Notes: a model not told the origin generated them from the letters alone. A DNA stretch of 64,000 nt from Bretschneidera sinensis (GCA_023935145.1 CM043698.1:77209501-77273500), one strand, 5' to 3'. Shown: positions 46,733-59,440, counted from the stretch's first letter. Numbers and translations are program-made.

Positions 46733-49700
46733 AATCGAGTTGACTAATTTTTTACTATTTGATTGAAAACTGTATGGTCTAATTACAAAACTGTCTGGTA
46801 CCATTGTCCACATCTGGTAACAACAACTAACTGATGATTGATGTTAAAAAATTAATATGAAATTAAAACACCATATAAATATAATAAATATTTATAAAAT
46901 TCATAATTTATAAAATACATAAACATATATAATTTACAAAATCCCTAAAAAGATTTTTCAAGGTACATAATTTAAATTTTCATAAATTTATTTTATTTCA
47001 TATATGAGTATATTCATGGTTGTTCACCTATTTCCAAGTGGCTCTCTAAATCATCAATCAATAAAGATACTTATTAAACACACAACCCATGTATGGTTGG
47101 ACTAGTAAAAACTGTCTGATATCATCTAATGATTTATTCATGAATATTTTACTTATAATCAAGTTGACTAATTTTTTACTGCTTGATTGAAACTGTATTG
47201 TCTAAATTTAAAACTATTTGGTACCATTGTCCACGTATGGTAACATCAACTGATTGATGTCTAATGTTAAATAAATAATATGAAATCAAAATACCATATA
47301 AATATAATAAATATTTAAAAAAATTCATAATTTATAAAATACATAAACATATATAATTTATAAAATCCATAATAATATTTTTAATGGTATATAATTTAAA
47401 ATTTTCATAAATTTATTTGATTTCATATATGAGTATGTTCATGGTTGTTCACCTATTTCCTATTGGCACTCTAAAACAACAATAAATAAAAATATTTATT
47501 AAATATTGAACCCTTGTATGGTTGGAATTGTGAAAACTGTTTGATATCATATATTGATTTATTCATGAATATTTTCTTTATAATCATATTGACTAATTTT
47601 TTATTGTTTGATTGAAAACTGCGTGGTCTAAATTCAAAACTGTCCGACACCATTGTCCACGTCTAGTAACAACTGACTGATGACTGATTTTAAATAATTA
47701 ATATGAAATTAAAATACATTACAAATATAATAAATATTTATAAAATTCATAATTTACAAAATATATAAACATATAAAATTTATAAAATTCATAAAATGAT
47801 TTTTCGTGGTACATAATTTAAGATTTTTATACATTTATTTGATTTCATATATGAGCATATTCATGGTTGTTCACCTATTTCCTATTGGCAATCTAAAACA
47901 ACAATCAATAAAGATACTTATTAAATACACAACCGGCCTTTGTATGGTTTGACTAGTGAAAACTGTTTGATATCATCTATTGATTTATTCATAAAACTTT
48001 AACTTATAATCGACCTTACTGATTTTAAACTGTTTGATTGAAAACTATAAGGTCTAAGTTCAAAACTTAATGCTACCATTGTCCACGTCTGGTAACAACA
48101 ACTGACTAAGGACAACTGTTAAATAATTAATATGAAATTAAAATACCTTATAAATATAATAAATATTTACAAAATTTATAATTTTTAAAAAACATAAACA
48201 TATATAATTTACAAAATCCCTAAAAAGATTTTTCATGGTACATAAGTCAAAATTTTCATAAATTTATTTGATTTCATATATGAGTATATTCACGGTTGTT
48301 CACCTATTTCCCATTGGCACTCTAAAACCACAATCAATAAAGATACATATTAAATACTCAACCTTTGTATGGTTGGACTAGTGAAAACTGCCTGATATCA
48401 TCTACTGATTTATTGATGAAACTTTAACTTATAATCGAGTTGACTAATTTTTGGTTGTTTGATTGAAAACCGTTCGGTCTAAATTCAAAACTGTCCTGTA
48501 CCACTGTCCACATCTGGTAACAACAACTAACTGATGACAGATGTTAAATAATTACAGATATTAAATAAATAATATGAAATTAAAATACCTTAAAATATAA
48601 TAAATATTTATAAAATTCATAATTTATAAAATACATAAACATATATAATGTAAAAAATCCCTAAATAGATTTTTCATGGTACACAATTTAAAATTTTCAT
48701 AAAGTTATTTGATTTCATATATGAGTCTATTCATGGTTGTTCACCTATTTCCTAGTGGGTCTCTAAAACATCAGTCAATAAAGATAATTATTAAACACTC
48801 AACCCTTGTATGGCTAGACTCGTGAAAACTGTATGATATAATCCAATGATTTATTCATGAATATTTGACTTATAATCAAGTTGACTAATTTTTTACTGTT
48901 TGACTAAAAACTGTATTGTCTAAATTCAAAACTGTCCAGTACCATTGTCCACGTCTGGTAACAACAACTGACTGATGTCTGATGTTAAATAATTAATATG
49001 AAATTAAAATACCTTACAAATATAATAAATATTTATAAAATACATAATTTATAAAATACATCAACATATATAATTTATAAAATTCCTAAAAAGATTTTTC
49101 ATGGTACATAATTTAAGATTTTTATAAATTTATTTGATTTCATATATGAGTATATTCATGGTTGTTCATCTATTTCCTATTGGCACTCTAAAACAACAAT
49201 CAATAAAGATACTTATTAAATACTCAACCGGCCCTTGTATGGTTTGACTAGTGAAAACTATTTGATATCATCTACTGATTTATTCATGAAATTTTAACTT
49301 GTAATCGAGTTGACTAATTTTTGACTATTTGATTGAAAGTTGTATGGTCTAAATTCAAAACTGTCCGGTACCATTGTCCACGTCTAGTAATAACAACTAA
49401 CTGATGACTGATGTTAAATAATTAATATGAAATTAAAATACCATATAAATATAATAAATATTTATAAAATTCATAATTTATAAAATATATAAACATATAT
49501 AATGTACAAAATCCCTTAAAAGATTTTTCATGGTACATAATTTAAAATTTTCATAAATTTATTTGATTTCATATATGAGTATATTCATGATTGTTCACCT
49601 ATTTCCTAGTGGATCTCTAAATCAACAATCAATAAATATACTTATTAAATACTCAACCTTTGTATGGTTGGACTAGTGAAAACTGTCTGATATAATCTAA

Positions 49701-51195
49701 TGATTTATTCATGAGTATTTTACTTTTAATCAAGTTGACTAATTTTTTATTGTTTGAATGAAAACTGTATTGTCTAAATTCAAAACTGTCCAGTACAATT
49801 GTCCACGTCTGGTAACAACAACTGACTAATGTCTGATGTTAAATAATTAATATGAAATTAAAATACCTTACAAAAATAATAAATATTTATAAAATTCATA
49901 ATTTATAAAATACATAAACATATATAATTTTAAAATCCCAAGAAAGATTTTTCATGGTACATAATTTAAAATTTTCATAAATTTATTTGATGCCATATAT
50001 GAGTATATTCATGGTTGTTCACCTATTTCCTAGTGGCACTCTAGAACATCAATCAATAAAGATACTTATTAAATACTCAACCCTTGTATGGTTGGACTAG
50101 TGAAAACTGTCTGATATCATCTAATGTTTTATTCATGAATATTTTACTTATAATCAAGTTGACTAATTTTTTACTGTTTGATTGAAAACTATATTATCTA
50201 AATTCAAAACTGTCTGGTAACAACAACTGATTGATGTGTGATGTTACATAATTAATATGAAATTATAAAACCATGTAAATATAATAAATATTTAAAAAAT
50301 TCATAATTTATAAAATACATAAACTTATATAATTTACAAAATCCCTAAAAAGATTTTTCATGGTACATAATTTAAAATTTTCGTAAATTTATTTGATTTC
50401 ATATATGAGTATATTCGTAGTTGTTCACCTATTTCCTATTCGCACTCTAAAACAACAATCAATAAAGATACTTACTAAATACTCAACCCTTGTATGGTTG
50501 GACTTGTGAAAACTGTCTGATATCATCTAATGATTTATTCATGAATATTTTACTTATATTCAAGTTGACTAATTTTTTACTGTTTGATTGAAAACTGTAT
50601 GGTCTAAATTCAAAACTGTCTGGTACCATTGTCTACGCTTGGTAACAACAACTGATTGATGACTGATGTTAAATAATTAATATAAAATTAAAATACCATA
50701 TAAATATAAATATTTATAAAATACATAAACATAAATAATTTATAAAATCCCTAAAAAGATTTTTCATGGTACATATTTGATTTCATATATGAGTATATTC
50801 ATGGTTGTTCACCTATTTCCTATTGGCACTCTAAAACAACAATCAATAAAGATACTTATTAAATACTCAACCGGCCTTTGTATGGTTTGACTAGTGAAAT
50901 TTGTCTGATATGGTCTATTGATTTATTCATGAAACTTTTACTTATAATCAAGTTGACTAATTTTTTATTGTTTGATTGAAAACCTTATAGTCTAAATTCA
51001 AAACTTTCTAGTACCATCGTCCACGTTTGGTAACAACAACTGACTGATGACTTATGTTAAATAAATATATTAAAGTTTTATAAAATTCATAATTTATAAA
51101 ATACATTAATGTATATAATTTATAAAATCCCTAAAAAGATTTTTCATGGTATATAATTTAAAATTCTCATAAATTTATTTGATTTCATATTTTAA
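46733..51195 (-). repeat. Satellite array block S4, reverse orientation (about 10.5 monomers)
   Basis: Continues S3 after element F. The reversed marker (TACTCAAC or close variants) falls near 47081, 47507, 47928, 48359, 48798, 49223, 49651, 50077, 50491 and 50868: spacings of about 380-440 bp. Each monomer holds CCATTGTCCACGTCTGGTAAC and CATGGTTGTTCACCTATTTCC. Two monomer types can be told apart (see findings). The array ends at TTGATTTCATAT, about 51192. No coding sequence. Confidence 0.93.
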
Positions 51196-51456
51196 ATTAA
51201 AAATACTAATTAAATTTCTTTTATAATATTTATATTTATATGTATGTAATCCTATATTAATGTTGCTTGAGTTTTCATTGATAAGTTTTTTTTATATGTT
51301 TAATGTTTCTTGGGCTTTGATTATAAAAAAAATGCTTCTTGGTTCAACAAAATGAAGTGACCTGAAAAAATATGTTTAATATTAATAATTGATAAATTTA
51401 AATTTTATAAATAATTATAAATTCATAGATAAAACATTTTATATGAGTTATATAAG

Positions 51457-51491
<35 letters not shown>

Positions 51492-53599
51492 CACACACTT
51501 GTATCATATTATTTTGAGTAATAATTTATTTATTACACATAAATAATCCATAACCTACATTATTTTCATTATTGATATGACTTAAAGTGAAATTTAAAAT
51601 TATAAATACAAGTTAAGAAAAAAAGAAAAAAAAAAGGAAGAATATAAAATTTCAAAAGTGAACAGGAAATATCAGAATGAGAAGACTTCTCTTTTGGTTT
51701 TGCGCATATATATGTTCTTTTGGATTTTTAATTTATACGATTTAACATCTCTTTACTATATCATCAATTCTCCTCAGCAATTATTTCGGTTATTTTCTCT
51801 GACCACTCAATTTCTATATGGTAAAACAGTATCAATCTCTCCTCTTTCTCTCTGCATTTACTGAACATTCTTTTTTGGATTTTAAATGAAAATCTCCACA
51901 ATCTCTTTATCGGTTGCATCCTCCGATACTAGCAACGGTCGACGTTGTCCAGCTCTGGCAACAGCCATGAAAAAGAAAGAAGAAAACAAAGGAGTTAGTT
52001 CGTCGGAATTGATCACCGATGAAAAATGGATTTTTAAGTGAGAATGTTGAGAGTTTTATTTAGTTTGGATTTGTTCATAATGATAAGTTACATTTTTTTT
52101 TTGTCAGAGTTACTTTTCTTTTGGTTTAATTCACTTTCCTTTTTTCTTTTTGTGTTTCGAGAATATTCCCATTCATAGGTCTGAGATCCACATCTATGAA
52201 TTGAAAGGTCCAAACAATCTTTTTTTTTCCTGGATTGATTACAAATCAGAGGAGATACCCCTATTTATACACTTTTCATGTCTTCAATGCGTGGATATAA
52301 TTTAAGTTTCTAAGATCTTTTTAAATAATCAGCATATATTTAATATCTAAAAATATAAGAACATTCTACAAGACTAACCAACAAGTCTTGGTGAATCTAC
52401 CAACTCTACCTATTTCAAGACTACATGAGTATCTTCATGCTGAAAATCTTTACACTTGGCGTACCACCATGCGCAATCGGACTCATCCAAGACACTGCCT
52501 TGAGCTAATTATTGTAAAACATGGCCTTAGGGAGCTTTGTATTTAATTACGCGGAAAGAGAAATGTACTGCTCTTAGGAACCATGCATCTTCAAGTAAAA
52601 TATAAGTTAATCTGATAAAAGCATCTCCATTTCTTCCCTGAAAAGTCTTTTATTTGTTTATATTTTGGTCACCCTAGCCTGAGTATGCTTAGAGTACATT
52701 ACCACAATGGTTTATTTATTTATTTACTTACTTTTAATAATAGGTAGTCCTCTCCCATAGCATATCATCAAAATTTTAAATGAAGGCTTCATTACAGGTC
52801 TTTAATACAATCAATAAATAACTTTACCATCTAAGCTTGTTGGCACTTTCATAATAAAATGATTTAAGTCTTTGCATTGTTATCACTCTCTTGATTTAAG
52901 AGAATTATGGAAGAAACATAGTGATAATAGGCTAGGATTTAGAAATATGCCAATTCTATTCTAAGTTAAAATTCACATCAAAACAAAGAAATGCTTGTAA
53001 CACAAGAACTTGGGCAATAGATTAGGAAAATCCTAATTAACTAGAGAAAATCTTTTTTTTTTATATATCATTAACGATATTTAAGAGTGAGGGATTCGAG
53101 CTCCAATCGATAAGTGAGAGAAATGTTATTCTCATCATTGCCTTACGCAGAAAGGGACGAATAAAACTAAAAAAATCTTTAATTTCCAACCAACCAAGCT
53201 AGTCCTGACTATTATTATGGACTTCACGATATACGAGATAATACTATATAGAAGTATATATAATCTTGAGAGAACAGGGTGTAAAAGCAAGAGGTAGACT
53301 AGCAAAACTAAAAAGTGAACCTAATAGGCAAAGAGTTCCCAATTAGCACATGTTTTGTTCAACTACCCATAATCATATTATTCTATTAATCAATTGAAGA
53401 AAATCTAATGATCAATTCAGGCTTTGGCCTGGCAGTCAAGGCTCCCCTTTTGGGTGGGAAAGGTTGGGTTTAGGGGTTTATTTCCTCTGCATTACTTAAT
53501 TAATAAAAAAATGAAGAAAATCAAACAATGTACTTGCATTAGCCTAGATTTGTATGTCAAAAGCAAATTAAGATACTGTTTAAGAGAGTTCATGAAATA
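51196..53599. other. Unassigned AT-rich island between satellite and element A
   Basis: The only stretch over 2 kb not explained by the named repeats. It contains a TA run (51457-51489), a CT-rich segment before 51886 and an ATG ORF of 51 codons (51886-52041) that includes KKKEENKGVSSSELITDEKWIF. I do not recognise that peptide. The context (a pyrimidine-rich leader, and a T-rich tract ending TTGTCAG about 70 bp after the stop) could be a gene start, but joining at that site does not keep a long frame. 52200-52600 has Copia-LTR-like wording (GAGGAGATACCCCTATTTATAC) that I cannot confirm. 53605 onward is element A. Confidence 0.4.
53415..53525 (+). repeat. Possible decayed tRNA-derived SINE-like segment
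   Basis: TGGCCTGGCAG at 53425-53435 matches the pol III A box (TRGYnnAnnGG-like) at most positions, and GGTTGGGTTTA at 53462-53472 is a weak B box 37 bp downstream. In between lies GTCAAGGCTCCCCTTTTGGG, a wording I recall from plant SINE heads. An A-rich end follows near 53507. No target duplication was identified. Confidence 0.35.
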
Positions 53600-53798
53600 G
53601 TTTCTGTAGAACCCGATATTTCTTTTAAGTTTTTATAATCTTGTTTTATAATTTAATTTTTTTTAGGGATCTCTTAGTAAGAAACTAAAACTTTGGGGTT
53701 GTTTAAATACTAGAAGAAAAATAAAAGGAAATGGCATGTCAATTAATAAAAGAAGAAGGGGAAGGGTAGAGTGGTAAAAAGCCAAGTCATTGAGGAAG

Positions 53799-53806
53799 TA
53801 TATAAG
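53799..53806 (+). promoter_or_regulatory. Putative TATA box, A 5' LTR
   Basis: TATATAAG, matched at 61237-61244 in the 3' LTR and 1184-1191 in B. It is preceded by purine-rich AGGAAG, giving a plausible transcript start near 53835. Confidence 0.6.
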
Positions 53807-55576
53807 CTAAAATTTAACCTAAATCAGCAAATCTCTCATTTAGCAATTTGAGAGCTCGGCAGAAAGAGAGAGGAAAGAAAGGAAAGCACCAGATTGTTTT
53901 TCTTTCTCAAAAACTCATTTTTTCTTCCAAACTTTGACCTAACCTTAACCCAACCATCCAAGATCCTTTTGCTCTCAAACGTTGGAAACCCTCTTCTGCT
54001 ACCATCAGCTATTTTCCGGCCGGGGAGGTGAGCCTTCACGAGCGGGCTACAGTGGCACGTGGACCCCACTCTCCGAGCAGGGGAAGAACATCCCGTTTTG
54101 TTACCTTGGCTTTTTCGTGCAGATTTTGAGGTAATTTTGAAAAGTGTTCAACTACAAACTTAAAGTAGACTTCTTGACGTTGATTTTTGGATTTTGTTTG
54201 AGGTCTTTTGCATTTAAAGTGAGTGATATATGAGTTGTCAAAGTTGGGAGAATTGTGCAGAAATTCTGGAAATAATTTGTGTTCTGGGCAGTTTTGTGAG
54301 TTGTGTTTCAGCAAGAATTTGAGGTAGTTTTGTGTCCCAACTATTTTTAAGTTAAAGTATACTTCCTAAAGTTTATCTAGAACTTTATTTGGGGTGATTT
54401 GAATTTAAATTGGTTTAAAAGAAATTCCTCTAAGTAAGAGACTTTTTCTTGATTGGGAAATTATATTTAGAATGAATAATTTTTATAAGTTGGGATTTGT
54501 TGGTAATTACTCTAAGTTAGTGTCTTGAAATTTAAGTTCATATGAATTGAGAGTTTTATGGAGTAAAGAATGAAGGAAAGAAGGGAAAGAGTGAAAATAG
54601 GTGATTAAGGAGAAGAATGAACTTTAGTAGTATTTTCTTTGATTTATATGTGTAAGTAAATGGAATGATTGATTTCTTATTAAGTATCTAAGTTTTTAAC
54701 ACTATGCTCATTGGTTTTTTGTTTATGTAGTTTGCCTTAATTGTTATAATGACATTTCAATAGGTGTGGTGGATGATCGTAGTAAAGGTAAAGAAGTGAT
54801 ACACGACTAGTGTTTGGCTTAAGGTGAGTATTACCCTACTCTTGGTAAGCATGAATGTTAGTGGGGAAACCAAAACAATAAGGTTGCATAAGAGTTGTAA
54901 TTCTCTATTTAGATATAATAATTATATTTATAACTATGTGGTAAGATAAGTAAATTATATATTAATGATGAGATAGTGATTTCAAAACCTTTGTGCTGAA
55001 TGTTGTGTGATTGTATGGATTGTTGAGAATTTGATTATGTTCATCACTTTATTTCATTTCATATCATGCATTGAAATTTATGGTATGTTATTGAGGGGGG
55101 AGTGATGTGTGAGGACGATAGGTCCCTACCCATAAGGGGTGAAAAAGGGTATCAAATATATTTGGATGATTGGACCCGGCCCGGATCAAGGGGGGTTCTG
55201 AAAATTTTTGTTTGTGAAACGTACCGGTACGTGGGGAGACGTCCCCAGTGGATTATGATTGATTATGAGATGATACATTTCATTGCATCATGCTACATTG
55301 GCATATCATACACGAATTTGAATTATTTGGCCCGTAAGGGGGCATATGAAATGTTTGGTTGTATGGGTAAATTGTGATATTTTGATAGACTGTGGAATGG
55401 CGATTGCAAGTTGGTTGTGGGTCTTATATGACCGTATTATGATTACTAAGATTGTTGTTTTGCAAAGTGCTTAATGACTATGTATACGAACAAACAAAGT
55501 AGAAAGGAAAAAGAAATAATAATAAGTCCTCAACTTTTTCTAACAAGTGATTACTTTGTGTAGTGTAAGAACTCGC

Positions 55577-55592
55577 TGAGCTTTATAGCTCA
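55577..55592 (+). promoter_or_regulatory. Conserved LTR hairpin followed by TTTCAGG (A, 5' LTR)
   Basis: TGAGCTTTATAGCTCA: a perfect 6-bp stem with a TTAT loop, then CCCCCCTT and ACCTTTCAGG about 25 bp later. Same position and logic as the family-1 hairpin, but with different loop and flanks. The 3' LTR copy is 63237-63252. Confidence 0.55.
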
Positions 55593-55936
55593 CCCCCCTT
55601 CCTATTTCTAACCTTTCAGGTGATTTTGGATTTTAAGTGGTGAAGCTTTGAAGTTCAATGAAGTTTTAGGTGGGTCCACGAGCGTCGCATCCTCGGTCAA
55701 TCTTTTTTTCTTAGTGTTATATTGTAAATTAGGTGTGAAGTTGTAACCGGTTGGTTGTGTCTCTTTAGACACCTTGAAAAGCTACAACCTTATAGTTGTA
55801 ATCTCTGTATGATCTTAACTAATATATGTTAGATGTTGTTTTGTGGTAGTATATATTTGTGTGTCCAGGTGCTCGATTTCGAAAGGTAATTGATACCGTC
55901 CTGAGTGGGCCTGCTCGGGATGGGTCGTTACAATTT

Positions 55937-55948
55937 TGGTATCAGAGC
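55937..55948 (+). other. Element A primer binding site
   Basis: TGGTATCAGAGC four bases after the 5' LTR. Confidence 0.95.
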
Positions 55949-56026
55949 GTTAGGTTTAAGGTTCTGTAGACTATAGAAGTCCAGTGTTTTTGTTTCTAAA
56001 TGAGTTCTTTTGTGTAGGATTCGAGG

Positions 56027-57595
56027 ATGCCTCGTGGACCAAAGAGAGGTAGAGTTCGGGGAGGAGGGAGTGCCCAAGGAATGGGTAGTGTTCCAACTCG
56101 GGGGCGTGGACGACCCCCATTACATAGGGTGGAACAAAATGTTGAACCTGAAGTCCCTGAGGTAGAACATGTTGGTAGTGCAACCGGTGCTGCTTGTGAG
56201 AATATAAGAGATGCTGCTATAGAAAGGGATGAGTTAAGGGAAGCTTTAGCCCAAGCATTGGGTAGAATTGGGGAGCTAGAGCGTAGATTGGAAGAACAAA
56301 ACAGACGAGCTCCAGATTTTCTAGATGAGCATGCAGATGTTCCTGTAGCACATGATGAAACGTTAGGGGAGGATGGATTGAGGCAGGAAATGGAAGGGGA
56401 TATATTTAATAGGTTTATCAAGCTGATGCCACCGAGTTTTCGAAGTGTTGAAAACCCTCTAGATGCCGAAGCATGGATTAAAAAGATGGAACGTCTGTTA
56501 GGGTACTACCAGTGTCGGACAGACAAAAAGTTGCATTTGCATCATTCAAGTTAGAAGAAGAGGCAGCGAATTGGTGGGAGGATATACTTCCTAGATTATC
56601 AGGGGACATTGATGAACCTTTGGGAGAAGTTTAAGAAAGTATTCTATGACAAGCATTTCCCAGAATCTGTTAAGGCTCAAATGGAGAAGGACTTTAACTA
56701 TCTGAAACAGGGTGCTATGTCAGTAACTCGGTATGATCCAAGATTTATTACTCTGTCTAGATTTGCCCCAGACTTGGTCAGCACTGAAGGATGAAAATGT
56801 AAGAAATTCCTTGATGGTTTAAATTATGAAATTCTTACTCGCCTTTCATATTTGGATCATTCAAACTATACAAGACTAGTGGATAAAGCACTACTTGTAG
56901 AGAAAGATATAATGGAGTTAAGAGGACGTCACGATCGACAAAAGAGGAGCAGGTCAGACAGTGCTAGAGAAAGCAGTTATAGGTTGGAATTCCGAGGTGG
57001 TCATCCTTTTCAACAGAGTAGATCAGTTTTCCAAGAAGGGCAAAGTATGGGAGGTAAGTTATTGAAGATGAGTCAAGGTCTTCAAAGTGAACCAGCAGCA
57101 TCTGTAGTACAAAGTTCAGTGGGAGGAATTCAAATATTCGCAGGACAATCATTTCCTTTAAGAAATCAAGGCAGAGGAGGAAGTGCACAAGGTAGAGGAA
57201 GTAGTACAATGTCAGGAATGAATACTAAAGGATGTTTTCGGTGTGGTCAGATGGGTCACTTATCTAGAGATTGTAATGTTAAGTTCTGTCATCATTGTGG
57301 ATAAGCTGAATATCTTTAAAGGGACTGTCCTGTGTTGAAAAGTGTGGTATGCTTTGTGTGTGGTCAGGGTGGTCATGTGGGAGCAAACTGTTGGTCAAGA
57401 CTTAAGCCAACTGGTAGTGTGAGTACAGCTAGAGGCTCCGGACGGGGCCAAGTGGGTCGAGGCAGTGGGACTGGAGGTGGTAGAAATGGTAGTCACGGCC
57501 GAGGGGTCACAGCAAGCAGAGGGGATGCTAGTCAAGATCAGAGTGGGTAAGTTCGTGTTTATGCAATCACTTAGCAGGATGCTCAAGCCATACCC
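56027..57595 (+). pseudogene. gag: Element A gag (stops and frameshifts)
   Basis: Start ATG at 56027 (MPRGPKRGRVRGGG), basic N-terminus, then a coiled glutamate-rich segment (about 56210-56310) and capsid. The frame is broken between about 56500 and 56612 by two indels that restore the original frame. A TGA at 56792 stands at a position where C and H have arginine. Three zinc knuckles: CFRCGQMGHLSRDC (57233-57274) intact; a middle one with HCG then TAA, and a second TAA at 57317; and CFVCGQGGHVGANC (57350-57391) intact. Family 1 has only two knuckles. Further stops at 57548 and 57572 lie in the linker to protease. Confidence 0.92.
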
Positions 57596-58015
57596 GACGT
57601 GGTGACTGGTATGATTTCTCTTTCGGGTAGAAATGCTAGAATGTTAATTGATCCTGGTGCAACACATTCTTTTGTTTCTACTTCTTTTCTTATATATGTT
57701 GATGTACCTAGAACACGTTTGTATAAGATCGTGATTGTTGAGACTCCTATAGGAGAGAAGGTGGAAATCCAATGGATGTTCTGGGACTGTGTTGTGAACA
57801 TTGGGGATAGAGAACTTCAGGTTGATTTATTGCCCTTGAAGATGAAGGATTTTGACTTGATCTTAGGTATGGATTGGTTAGCTAAGTATCACGCCTCAGT
57901 AGATTGTTTCAGGAAGATGGTAATGTTTCGAGTTTTGGGGGAAACAAAATTTTCTTTTTAGGGAGAACGTAAGGTACTTTCACAATGCCTCATTTCTGCC
58001 CTTTCAGCTAGGAGA
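57596..58015 (+). pseudogene. pol: Element A protease domain
   Basis: Active site [10 protein letters not shown] at about 57644-57673, then FVSTSFL and DFDLILGMDWLAKYHASVDC near 57848-57907. One TAG at 57959-57961, just after KFSF, interrupts the linker before RT. Confidence 0.9.
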
Positions 58016-59440
58016 TTGTTGAAGAAGGGATGTGAATGTTATTTAGCCTATGTGATCAATTCTTCTGAGGAAGGTGTGGAATTTGGAGGAATACCTATAG
58101 TTAGGGAATTTCCAGATGTATTTCCTGAAGAGTTGCCCGGTTTACCACCTGTTAGGGAAATTGATTTTCTTATTGATCTCACACCTGGTTCTACTCCTAT
58201 TTCAATACCCCCTTATCGAATGGCACCGGCAGAATTAAAGGAACTTAAGGTCCAACTTCAAGAGTTGTTAGACAAGAAACTCATTCGTCCTAGCGTATCA
58301 CCTTGGGGGGCTCCAGTGTTATTTGTCAAGAAGAAAGATGGGACTTTGAGATTGTGTGTGGATTATTGACAACTAAACAAGATGACAATTCGTAACAAGT
58401 ACCCGTTACCAAGAATTGATGATTTGTTTGAACAGTTGCAAGGAGCTCGGGTGTTTTCAAAAATAGACTTGAGATCGGGTTACCATCAACTATGTATCAA
58501 AGATTCAGATGTTCCAAAGACTGCTTTCCGCACCTGTTATGGACACTATGAATTTCTGGTTGTGCCGTTCGGATTGACTAATGCCCCTGCAGCCTTCATA
58601 GACTTAATGAACAGAGTATTTAGACCATTCCTGGACAAATTTGTGGTAGTTTTCATTGATGATATTCTGGTATATTCGAAGAGTGAAGAATACCATGCCA
58701 GACATTTGAAGATAGTACTAGAGACTCTTAGGAAGGAGAAACTTTATGCCAAGTTTAACAAATGTGAGTTTTGGTTAAAAGAAGTGACCTTCTTAGGACA
58801 TGCAGTGTCAGAAGCAGGAGTGGCTGTGGACCCTCAGAAAGTTGAAGCAGTTCTAAACTGGGAGAAACCTACAAATGTGACTGAGATTAGGAGCTTTTTG
58901 GGATTGGCGGGATATTATTGGAGATTTATCAAAGATTTCTCACTGATTGCGGTACCTTTAACCAAATTAACAAGAAAGGGAGAAAAGTTTATATGGTCGG
59001 AAGAGTGTGAGCAAAGTTTTCAATTGTTGAAGGAAAAGCTGACAATGGCACCGGTGTTAATCCTTCCTTCGAGTGATGAGGGGTTTGTAGTTTACATTGA
59101 TGCTTCACATCAAGGGTTAGGTTGTGTCCTAATGTAGCATGGGAAGGTTGTTGCTTATGCTTCACGCCAATTGAAGAACCATGAAAGGAACTACCCCACC
59201 CATGACCTAGAGTTGGCAGCGATAGTCTTTGCCTTGAAAATTTGGAGACATCATCTTTATGGTGTAAGATGTGAGATCTTTACGGATCACAAGAGCCTCA
59301 AGTATCTGCCTACCCAGAAGGAGTTAAACTTAAGACAAAGGCGATGGATGGAACTGATCAGTGACTATGAATGTACCATAAGTTATCATCCTGGAAAGGC
59401 TAACGTGGTAGCTGATGCATTAAGTCGAAAATCTAGTAGC
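58016..59440 (+). pseudogene. pol: Element A reverse transcriptase and RNase H
   Basis: [31 protein letters not shown] (followed by a TGA at 58367), [30 protein letters not shown], and an intact FIDDI box at 58652-58666. This is the only one of the large copies with the canonical catalytic pair. RNase [12 protein letters not shown] keeps its aspartate; TAG at 59135-59137 follows CVLM; then [59 protein letters not shown]. Frame is otherwise continuous from 57599 to about 59700. Confidence 0.93.

Larger units (their letters stand above)
53605..55932 (+). repeat. Element A 5' LTR (internal deletion)
   Basis: TGTAGAACCCGATATT to GGGTCGTTACA, 2,328 bp. At about 54417 GGTTTA passes directly to AAAGAAATTCC, skipping what is roughly 61853-62076 in the 3' LTR, with TTA microhomology. 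TATA at 53799-53806; hairpin TGAGCT/AGCTCA at 55577-55592 followed by CCCCCC and CCTTTCAGG. Confidence 0.94.

Noticed and set aside
51658..51864. 68-codon ORF in the island
   Set aside because: AT-rich, no recognisable domain, no supporting context; the shorter ORF at 51886 has slightly better context but is also unproven.
53836..54314. Antisense ORFs at the start of family-2 LTRs, repeated at 61274-61752 and partly at 1088-1532
   Set aside because: They recur only because the LTR recurs, have no recognised domain, and differ in frame and length between copies.
55937..55948. tRNA gene at TGGTATCAGAGC sites
   Set aside because: Only the 12-base tRNA 3' complement is present, at LTR edges; these are primer binding sites.
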